Shown one piece after another: positions 58,027 through 64,000 of a stretch of DNA of 64,000 bases (position 1 is its first letter; each line of letters opens with the position of its first letter). Source of the DNA: Chitinophaga pinensis (GTDB lineage Bacteria > Bacteroidota > Bacteroidia > UKL13-3); contig CAMARW010000004.1 of NCBI GenBank assembly GCA_945860865.1, positions 124,001 through 188,000 on the forward strand. Direction: 5' to 3'. Made by a program: the position numbers and the translations under genes. The notes under the pieces are model-generated. The model did not search any database. It was not told the DNA's origin and saw only the letters and a list, made by a program, of their open reading frames with translations.

Positions 58027-58413
58027 GGCAAAACAGACTATCGCTAGGTGGAAACACCGAGAGGAAAGTCCGGGCAACTTAAGCAGCATACTTCCTAACG
58101 GGAAGGTCTTTGGTTTAGGCCAAGGAACAGAAAGTGCCACAGAAAATAAACTACCTTTTTTGCTTCGGCAAAAGAGGAAAAGGTGAAAAGGTGGGGTAAG
58201 AGCCCACCGGGTGTTTAGTGATAAACATTGCAGGGTAAACCTTATGCGTTGCAAGGCCAAATAGGCAAGAAATAAAAGGGTGTTCGCTTAGCACCAACAA
58301 TGTAAATTGTTTTTCTTGCGGGTAGGCTGCTACACCCATCAAGCAATTGCTGGGGCAGATAAATGATAGTCGTTTCGCTTTTGCGAAATACAGAACCCGG
58401 CTTATCGTTTTGC
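58027..58413 (+). ncRNA. rnpB: RNase P RNA (bacterial type A)
   Basis: Conserved elements occur in order: GAGGAAAGTCCGGGC near 58060, CCTAACGGGAAGGTC, ACAGAAAGTGCCACAGAAAA, GGTGGGGTAAGAGCCCACCG, and the 3' segment AGAACCCGGCTTATC. GCAAAAC (58028-58034) pairs with GTTTTGC (58407-58413) to close helix P1. It is the catalytic RNA that matures tRNA 5' ends. It follows parC by 45 bases but has its own promoter and terminator. Confidence 0.95.
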
Positions 58414-58415
58414 AT

Positions 58416-58446
58416 AAAAAATCAGGAGCAAAGCTCCTGATTTTTT
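58416..58446 (+). terminator. Terminator of rnpB
   Basis: AAAAAATCAGGAGC (58416-58429), loop AAA, GCTCCTGATTTTTT (58433-58446): perfect 14-bp stem ending in six T. Confidence 0.93.
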
Positions 58447-58487
58447 GCTTCTAGGATCTAGCAAAAAGATTTGTCTCAATACAAGCA

Positions 58488-58600
58488 CACCCGCAGGCAA
58501 AAAACATTCGTGCATTCGTGGCGATGTAATTCGTGCACCCGCAGGCAAAAAACATTCGTGCATTCGTGGCGATGTAATTCGTGCATTCGTGGCAAAACTA
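58488..58600. repeat. Two tandem 48-bp units plus a partial third
   Basis: 58488-58535 and 58536-58583 are identical 48-base units beginning CACCCGCAGGC and containing ATTCGTGCATTCGTGGC. A partial copy (CATTCGTGGC) follows. The unit is itself made of the word ATTCGTG. It fills the gap between the rnpB terminator and ytxJ. Confidence 0.85.
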
Positions 58601-58628
58601 TCCGTGGTAATATTCTTATATTCGTAAA

Positions 58629-58964
58629 ATGAAAATGTTAGAATTAAACACACAAAATCAACTTTCAGAAATAGACAATCTTTCTGCCACCAACCCTATA
58701 ATTATTTTTAAGCACAGCACCCGTTGCAGTATTAGCTCTGCCGCATTAAATAGGTTCGAAAAAATTTATGCCAATGAAAATGCTACAGATTTACCTGTTT
58801 ATTACCTCGATTTAATTAAGCATCGCGATATATCCAATTTAGTGGCCTCCCATTACGGAGTAGAACATCAATCGCCCCAAACACTATTGATTCAAAACGG
58901 AAAATGTACCCACAACGCCAGCCATTTCGAAATTGATTTAGAAGAAATCATGGGGAAATTCTAA
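58629..58964 (+). CDS. ytxJ: YtxJ-like bacillithiol-system thioredoxin-fold protein
   Basis: 111 residues, one thioredoxin-like domain. FKHSTRCSISSAALNRFEK has the single Cys active site of YtxJ (monothiol CSIS, formerly DUF2847), and HQSPQTLLIQNGK the cis-Pro region. YtxJ proteins act as monothiol bacilliredoxin-like factors, removing bacillithiol from proteins, which suggests the organism makes bacillithiol. The box TATATTCG ends at 58624, five bases before the ATG, so the mRNA may be leaderless. Confidence 0.9.
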   Translation: MKMLELNTQNQLSEIDNLSATNPIIIFKHSTRCSISSAALNRFEKIYANENATDLPVYYLDLIKHRDISNLVASHYGVEHQSPQTLLIQNGKCTHNASHFEIDLEEIMGKF

Positions 58965-59151
58965 ATTCTAAAAATATTTTATAGGTAATTTAGATTTAGC
59001 CTATTTGTTTAAGGATATTCAATTGACATAGAATCTTAAGTTTGTTAAGTGCATAATAAACCAAACGAATGGGCTAAAACATCCACTAATTGTTTATTAA
59101 GTTGTAAAAATAATCAGTAGAATTTTAACATCTTTGGTTCGTTATACGCAT

Positions 59152-61644
59152 ATGTCAAAACGAATCAAAATATTTTTAATTAGCTTACTCGTGTTGTTTA
59201 CGATAGCAGCTAGTCTATTCATTTACATTTATCAGCATGTAGATCAGTTGAAAAAGTATGCCTTGCAGGAGGTAAATTATTTTTTGAAATCTGAGTTAGC
59301 GGCAAAACAGATAGATGTGAGCTTCTGGCAAACCTTCCCTAAAGTAAGTTTAGCGCTTCACGAGGTTAGTTTGTCTGATCCGCTCCAAAGCAAAATAAAA
59401 GTATTGAAAGCGCAACATGTGTATTTGGGTTTCGATATATACGATGTGCTCAAAGAGCAATACCGCATCAATTTTATAGAAATAGATAGTGGAACTATTT
59501 ATCTATATACCAATCAAAAAGGGAAAAATAATTTTGATATCGTTAAGGATAGTCCTGAACCAACCGATTCTAAAAAGCCCTTTAGTTTTGAATTAAAAAA
59601 ACTGGTATTAACCAAAATGCAAATAGAATTGGTTAATGAGAAAACCGAATTTGAAATGGATACATACCTAGAAGAAGCTAAATTTGCAGGTAAATTTACA
59701 GATACAAAATTCACAATGTCGCTGCTTTTATCTGGCTTTACCAAGCAACTCAGAACCGCTTCTTTAGAATTAATTCGTAATAAAGCTATTCGTTTAAATA
59801 CCGATGTTGAAGTAGATCAAGAAAAGCAAAAGTTTACCATTAATAAAGGAGATTTTTCTCTAAACAACCTAGCTCTTACACTGCAAGGTTGGTTTCAAAC
59901 AGGAGAGAAACAGAGCGCTATTGATTTAAGTTTTAAGGCAAAAACCATAAGCATTCAAGATTTACTTTCTACTTTACCTCTTACTTTACCCGAATCGTTT
60001 AAGGCCTATCAAAGTAATGGTAATGTTTTCTTTGATGGCATGGTTAAGGGCTTTATATCCGATGCAAAACAACCCAAAATAGAGATTAAGTTTGGGGTAG
60101 ATAAGGGCAGTTTGCTTGAGCCAAACTCTGGATTAAAATTAGAAAATATTTATTTAGCGGGTAGTTTTTTAACTGGAGTTTCGGGTAAATTTTCTGATTC
60201 TAAAATTAATATCCCCAATTTTAGTGCTTCTCTACCAGGTTCGCAAATAAAGGGTTCTGTTAGTCTTGAAAATTTAGATAATCCATTGGTAAATTTAGCT
60301 TTATCTGGCGATGCTAAAATGGATGAGTTGCAAAAGTTTTTTCAGATGGATGATATAAAATCAGTTTCTGGAAGCGCCTCTTTCTCTGTTAAATTAAAGG
60401 GTAAAAAAGCGGGTGATAATTGGAATTGGAAATTTCCGGAAAATGAGGGAATTATTTCAGCTTCCATTCCTAATTTATCTGTAACTTATTTAAAGCAATC
60501 TATTAAAGATATTGCGCTAGAGGCAAAAATTAATGGCGATAATCTGTTGTTAAATAAACTAAATGTTATAATAGATAAATCAGATTTAAGCCTAAGCGGG
60601 AACATACCTCAATTTGTTCATTTTCTTTTGGGTGAAAACAATACAATGTTGGCTAATTTAAAACTACGATCTAATTATTTAAATGCAGCTAACCTTCTAA
60701 TTTATGATGATTCAGACCCGCGAGAGGCAGATGAAAAGCCTATTAGTTATCTGCTTAATATTTCTTTAGAGGCCAATGAATTATTGTTTGAGAAGTTAAA
60801 TACCAAAAACTGTAAGGCAAATGTGGTTATAAAACCAGATTATATCTCTTTTCAAAATGCGAGTATGGAAGCGGCCAAAGGTTTTGTGAAATTAAATGGT
60901 GAATTTGCTAAGGTAAATAATCAGTATGTTTTTACAGGTAATACAGAACTTAATGGTTTAGATATAGGTGAAATACTGGTGGCATTCGATAATTTTGGTC
61001 AGGCTGAATTTAGTTCTAAAAATATTTTTGGAAACATCAGTGGCAGTTCAGAATTTAGAATTTATTGGGATATAAATATGAATTTCATTCCCGAAAAATT
61101 AATTATGTTGGCCGATATGAGTCTCAAAAATGGCTCACTTTTACAATATAAACCGCTACTTTCTTTGTCTAAATTTGTAGATGTAAATGAATTAAATAAC
61201 CTCAAATTCTCTGAGCTAAAAAACACACTTACTATTAAAGACAAAATGTTGTTTATGCCTGCCATGGAAATTAAATCTAATGCATTTAATCTATTGTTAA
61301 GTGGCAAACACAGTTTTAATAATGATTTAGATTATAAGGTTAAGGTTTCTCTTTCTGAAATTTTGGCAAAAAAACGAAAACAAAAACAATCTGAATTTGA
61401 CGAGGAAGACACCAAAACACGTGGTATTAATTTATATTTGAGTATTAAAGGTAATATTGATAATCTTAAATTTGAATTCGATAAACGTGGTGCTAAAGAG
61501 CAATTAAAGCAAGATATTAAAGTTGAAAAGGAAATAATAAAAGAAATTTTAAAGCAAGAATTGGGCGTTAAAAAGGATAGCTCACTCAAAAAAATTGAAA
61601 AGAAAAATGATAACAATGATGAATTGGAATTTGAAGAAAATTAA
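59152..61644 (+). CDS. AsmA-like outer-membrane biogenesis protein
   Basis: 830 residues from the ATG at 59152 (MSKRIKIFLISLLVLFTIAA); the in-frame TTG at 59134 falls in a promoter-like CATCTTTG. One N-terminal membrane helix is followed by a long, beta-strand-rich periplasmic part of the AsmA type (SLSDPLQSKIKVLKAQHVYLG, IDSGTIYLY, repeated SLSGNIP-like strands). AsmA-family proteins form grooves that carry lipids to the outer membrane. The C-terminus is charged and coiled (KQDIKVEKEIIKEILKQE). The next gene overlaps its end. Confidence 0.85.
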   Translation: MSKRIKIFLISLLVLFTIAASLFIYIYQHVDQLKKYALQEVNYFLKSELAAKQIDVSFWQTFPKVSLALHEVSLSDPLQSKIKVLKAQHVYLGFDIYDVLKEQYRINFIEIDSGTIYLYTNQKGKNNFDIVKDSPEPTDSKKPFSFELKKLVLTKMQIELVNEKTEFEMDTYLEEAKFAGKFTDTKFTMSLLLSGFTKQLRTASLELIRNKAIRLNTDVEVDQEKQKFTINKGDFSLNNLALTLQGWFQTGEKQSAIDLSFKAKTISIQDLLSTLPLTLPESFKAYQSNGNVFFDGMVKGFISDAKQPKIEIKFGVDKGSLLEPNSGLKLENIYLAGSFLTGVSGKFSDSKINIPNFSASLPGSQIKGSVSLENLDNPLVNLALSGDAKMDELQKFFQMDDIKSVSGSASFSVKLKGKKAGDNWNWKFPENEGIISASIPNLSVTYLKQSIKDIALEAKINGDNLLLNKLNVIIDKSDLSLSGNIPQFVHFLLGENNTMLANLKLRSNYLNAANLLIYDDSDPREADEKPISYLLNISLEANELLFEKLNTKNCKANVVIKPDYISFQNASMEAAKGFVKLNGEFAKVNNQYVFTGNTELNGLDIGEILVAFDNFGQAEFSSKNIFGNISGSSEFRIYWDINMNFIPEKLIMLADMSLKNGSLLQYKPLLSLSKFVDVNELNNLKFSELKNTLTIKDKMLFMPAMEIKSNAFNLLLSGKHSFNNDLDYKVKVSLSEILAKKRKQKQSEFDEEDTKTRGINLYLSIKGNIDNLKFEFDKRGAKEQLKQDIKVEKEIIKEILKQELGVKKDSSLKKIEKKNDNNDELEFEEN

Positions 61645-62410
61645 ATTTTTTTCTCTCCTCATGCTTATTTTATTGGGCAATCTTTCCATAATTTTTGCGC
61701 AAAATAAATCTAAAAAATCTTATGGTGTAGGGATTAATTTGGGACTTGGTTCTGCTTTTGTTAGTGGCAACACCTACCAAAATTATATGGATACTACCAA
61801 ATCTAATTCAAGTTACCATTTTAATAAAGGGATTCATGCTTGGGCGCTTTTTTCTTTGGGTAAAAAATCAGATTTACAAATAGGCATAGGCTTTCATCAA
61901 ATGGGTTTTGCACGCAAACAATCTAATCTTAACTTTAAAAATTATACTTATCCAGGTATAGGCATCGGAAAAATTGAAGATTTATCCAATACACAAAAAG
62001 AAATAACGTATAACTATCGTTTCAACTATTTACAAATTCCGCTGCAAATAAATACCTATTTGGGGCGCTCTAGAGATTTTAAATGGGTATACCAGTTTTC
62101 TGGGGGAATAACACCTCAAATTTTATTAAAACACAGGCTTGTTGCCAATACAAATCCAGGTTTTACAATAGAAGGAGAAGATCAGTTTAAAATAGATTCG
62201 AGCGGATTTGATGCCAGAAGATTTGCTATAAATATGCAAGTTGGACTAACCATAGAATATCGCGAAAGTAAAAATAAAGTGTATTTCATTCAACCTATGT
62301 TGGGTATTAATCCAATTGGTGTAAGTGCCATTCCAAGAGTGGCTTATCCCGTTTTTGCCTCTTTGGCAGTAGGTGTTTTGTTTGCAAACTTACCCAATGG
62401 AAATAAATAG
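61619..62410 (+). CDS. Outer-membrane beta-barrel protein, PorT-like
   Basis: 263 residues from ATG 61619; earlier ATGs at 61607 and 61616 are possible. Signal peptide KKIKFFSLLMLILLGNLSIIFAQ. The mature part alternates polar and aromatic residues with repeated Gly (YGVGINLGLGSAFVSG, LQIGIGFHQMGFARK, INMQVGLTIEYRES), as in small barrels of the PorT/OmpW-like group. It overlaps the AsmA-like gene by 26 bases, so the two are translationally coupled. Confidence 0.8.
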   Translation: MNWNLKKIKFFSLLMLILLGNLSIIFAQNKSKKSYGVGINLGLGSAFVSGNTYQNYMDTTKSNSSYHFNKGIHAWALFSLGKKSDLQIGIGFHQMGFARKQSNLNFKNYTYPGIGIGKIEDLSNTQKEITYNYRFNYLQIPLQINTYLGRSRDFKWVYQFSGGITPQILLKHRLVANTNPGFTIEGEDQFKIDSSGFDARRFAINMQVGLTIEYRESKNKVYFIQPMLGINPIGVSAIPRVAYPVFASLAVGVLFANLPNGNK

Positions 62411-62852
62411 ATTTACCATTCGGGTTTATGGTATTATGCTGAACCAAAACCAAGAGGTATTATTGGTTCATGAAAAAATGCCTCAGCTTTCTTTTACAAA
62501 ATTTCCGGGCGGTGGTTTAGAGTTTGGAGAAGGAACTCGCGAATGTTTAAAAAGAGAATTTTTGGAAGAAACTGGATTAGAAGTGGAGATAATGGATCAT
62601 GCTTATACCACAGATTTTTTTCAAGCTAGCGCCTTCAAAAATAGTGATCAACTGATGGCTATTTATTATTGGGTTGAACCTAAAAGCGATTTAAATCAAT
62701 TAAGTTTTGAGGAAAAAGAGATTGTTATTAATGGCAAAACCGAAACCTTGCGTTTTTTTTGGGTGCCTGTGGTTGATTTTGATTGGAAACAACTAACTTT
62801 TCCCATTGACCAATTTGTGGCACGAAATTTATTCGATAACAAACAATTGTAA
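62397..62852 (+). CDS. Nudix hydrolase
   Basis: 151 residues from ATG 62397; a GTG eight codons earlier is less likely. The Nudix box is intact: GGGLEFGEGTRECLKREFLE followed by ETGLE fits G-x5-E-x7-R-E-x2-E-E-x-G. The substrate, a nucleoside diphosphate derivative, cannot be told. The start overlaps the stop of the barrel gene by 14 bases, extending the coupled operon. Confidence 0.9.
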   Translation: MEINRFTIRVYGIMLNQNQEVLLVHEKMPQLSFTKFPGGGLEFGEGTRECLKREFLEETGLEVEIMDHAYTTDFFQASAFKNSDQLMAIYYWVEPKSDLNQLSFEEKEIVINGKTETLRFFWVPVVDFDWKQLTFPIDQFVARNLFDNKQL

Positions 62853-62862
62853 ACTGAACAAT

Positions 62863-63408
62863 ATGAAAAAAGTAATTATTGGATTTTTAGCTATAGGTCT
62901 TTTAACCAGCGCTTGTAGCACATTTAATGGAAATAAAGTTATTAAAACTCCTTTTACAGGCGGAAGCTATGAGAGCAATAGACGGTTCTTTAGATCTGTT
63001 GCCAGCGGAGAAAGTGTAAACTTAGAAACGGCAAAAAGCAAAGCAATCCTCACGGCTACCCAACGATTGGCTACATCGGTTCAAACCGAAATAAAAACCG
63101 TAACAGAAAACTACCAAAACGAAAGAAACATAGGCGGCAATTTAGGCGATTTTGGAGAGCGTTTTCAACAATTAACCAGAGAAGTTATGAGCACCAAAAT
63201 AATGGGTGCAAGTATTCATGGCGAAAAAGTTTTTCAACAAAAAGATAAAACGTACCAAGTTTGGATTGCTATGGAATTGCGTAAACGCGAATTATATAAG
63301 CGTTTAAAACAGCAAGCGCAATCAGATAAAAAGCTTTCTGATGCCCAAAGAAAGGTAGTGAGCGAAATGATTGACAAACAAATTGATGATTTAGACGACA
63401 AAGATTAA
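62863..63408 (+). CDS. LPP20-like predicted lipoprotein
   Basis: 181 residues from ATG 62863; an in-frame ATG 19 codons upstream lies in the Nudix gene. Lipobox GLLTSAC places the lipidated Cys near residue 17. The mature part (SGESVNLETAKSKAILTATQ ... VWIAMELRKRELY) resembles LPP20-type lipoproteins. The role is unknown. Ten bases after the Nudix stop on the same strand, so it is likely part of the 59152-63408 operon. Confidence 0.75.
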   Translation: MKKVIIGFLAIGLLTSACSTFNGNKVIKTPFTGGSYESNRRFFRSVASGESVNLETAKSKAILTATQRLATSVQTEIKTVTENYQNERNIGGNLGDFGERFQQLTREVMSTKIMGASIHGEKVFQQKDKTYQVWIAMELRKRELYKRLKQQAQSDKKLSDAQRKVVSEMIDKQIDDLDDKD

Positions 63409-63479
63409 GTGTAAAATAATTGTTAAGGAGTGTGAATTGCCTCTAATTTTAATTTAAATTTACAAATCATAATGAAGCC

Positions 63480-64000
63480 ATGAAAGAGTTAATTAGCAAA
63501 GAGGATGTTTCAAAAGCCCTGAAATTAGAAAAACTTAAGCTCAAAAAGTTGGCTCCGGCCATAATGAAATTGCTTAAGTTAGATGATATAAATGATGCTT
63601 ATGATCAAAGTACGGGGAAAGATGGTATTGCCTTTACCGACGAAATTCTGAAAGAATTTCAGGTACATTATGACCTTAGTGAAGATGATTTAGCAAACAT
63701 ACCCAAAACAGGTCCGTTTATTTTAATTGCTAATCACCCTTACGGTGGAATAGATGGCATTATTTTAACTTCAGTTATCACCAAAATTCGCCCCGATTTT
63801 AAAATGGTGGCCAATTACCTTCTGCAACAAATTCCGCAAGTTTCTGATAATATTATAGCTGTTAATCCTTTCGAAAACATAGGCACCAGAGAAATAAATG
63901 TTTCGGGTGTTAAACAAATTCTTTCACACCTTCAAACTGCGCCATTAGGGATCTTTCCAGCTGGTGAAGTTTCAGCCATTAAGCTAAATAATTTTAAAAT
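63480..64000 (+). CDS. Lysophospholipid acyltransferase-like protein, 5' part only
   Basis: The frame starts at ATG 63480 and runs off the window after 173 codons. After an acidic, helical lead of about 75 residues, LIANHPYGGIDGIIL carries the acyltransferase NHxxGxxD-type motif, and GIFPAGEVSAI is the later substrate-site motif. This layout occurs in Bacteroidota acyltransferases that make or modify lysophospholipids and amino-acid lipids. Whether an N-acyltransferase domain follows cannot be seen. 71 bases after the lipoprotein gene. Confidence 0.8.
   Translation, partial: MKELISKEDVSKALKLEKLKLKKLAPAIMKLLKLDDINDAYDQSTGKDGIAFTDEILKEFQVHYDLSEDDLANIPKTGPFILIANHPYGGIDGIILTSVITKIRPDFKMVANYLLQQIPQVSDNIIAVNPFENIGTREINVSGVKQILSHLQTAPLGIFPAGEVSAIKLNNFK

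Noticed and set aside
58015-58342. Minus-strand open frames across 58015-58342
   Set aside because: They lie opposite rnpB, whose conserved RNA elements fully explain the sequence.
58445-58627. 60-codon plus-strand open frame before ytxJ
   Set aside because: It is formed by the 48-bp tandem repeat and runs through a terminator region; the peptide just repeats itself.

Overview
The window is a contiguous stretch of an AT-rich Bacteroidota chromosome. Four very large secreted proteins end in type IX secretion (T9SS) C-terminal sorting domains. There are DUF4294, DUF5686, DUF2490, DUF6132, Omp28-like and PID-CTERM proteins typical of that phylum. Promoters follow the Bacteroidota pattern (TTG, about 19 bases, TAnnTTTG), and Shine-Dalgarno sequences are essentially absent. 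The EF-P type and gene mix suggest a free-living aerobic member near Chitinophagales/Sphingobacteriales/Flavobacteriales. I cannot place it more finely.

Layout. 1-2110: the tail of a DUF4294 gene, a GT2 glycosyltransferase and rsmG. 2114-10505: surface and secreted proteins on the minus strand (Asp-box propeller/PKD protein, zinc-ribbon protein, PID-CTERM microprotein, seven-repeat propeller protein), then a truncated second PID-CTERM copy. 10557-19107: an M1 peptidase fused to a BamA/Omp85-like barrel, a methyltransferase, a Crp/Fnr regulator and a ten-repeat Ig-like T9SS protein. 19232-27826: a lipoprotein, pepD, priA, a DUF5686 outer-membrane protein, efp and trhO. 27881-39288: a nuclease relic, a 2,567-residue beta-helix T9SS protein, an Omp28-like lipoprotein and a vWA-LRR exported protein. 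39381-43779: a two-gene NAD-linked formate dehydrogenase. 43841-47820: accA, tRNA-Asp, a DUF2490 protein, and a sulfur/thiol cluster (ArsR sensor, DUF6132, thioredoxin, rhodanese, OsmC). 47883-57981: a GT4 glycosyltransferase, tRNA nucleotidyltransferase, pRiA4b ORF-3-like protein, DnaQ-like exonuclease, GNAT-nitrilase fusion, YebC, a BtuF-like protein and topoisomerase IV subunit A. 58016-64000: rnpB, ytxJ, an AsmA-like protein, a beta-barrel protein, a Nudix hydrolase, a lipoprotein and the start of an acyltransferase.

How genes work together. The formate dehydrogenase pair should pass electrons from formate to NAD+. The ArsR gene has a clear operator inside its own promoter and heads a thiol/persulfide gene set. 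EF-P and YebC both act on difficult translation. The T9SS proteins and outer-membrane barrels make up a large part of the coding capacity and imply an elaborate cell surface.

Signals outside genes. (1) A decamer GGTTCAAACC (or palindromic GGTTCGAACC) occurs 16 times, almost always inside genes and in several reading frames, far above chance. (2) Several mRNAs look leaderless: the TAnnTTTG box sits five bases before the start codon, the same distance that separates it from the rnpB 5' end. (3) Inverted repeats built from short 'words' (ATTACGA, CTATGGA, ACACGATT) mark several gene ends. No CRISPR array, prophage or intact insertion sequence was found.
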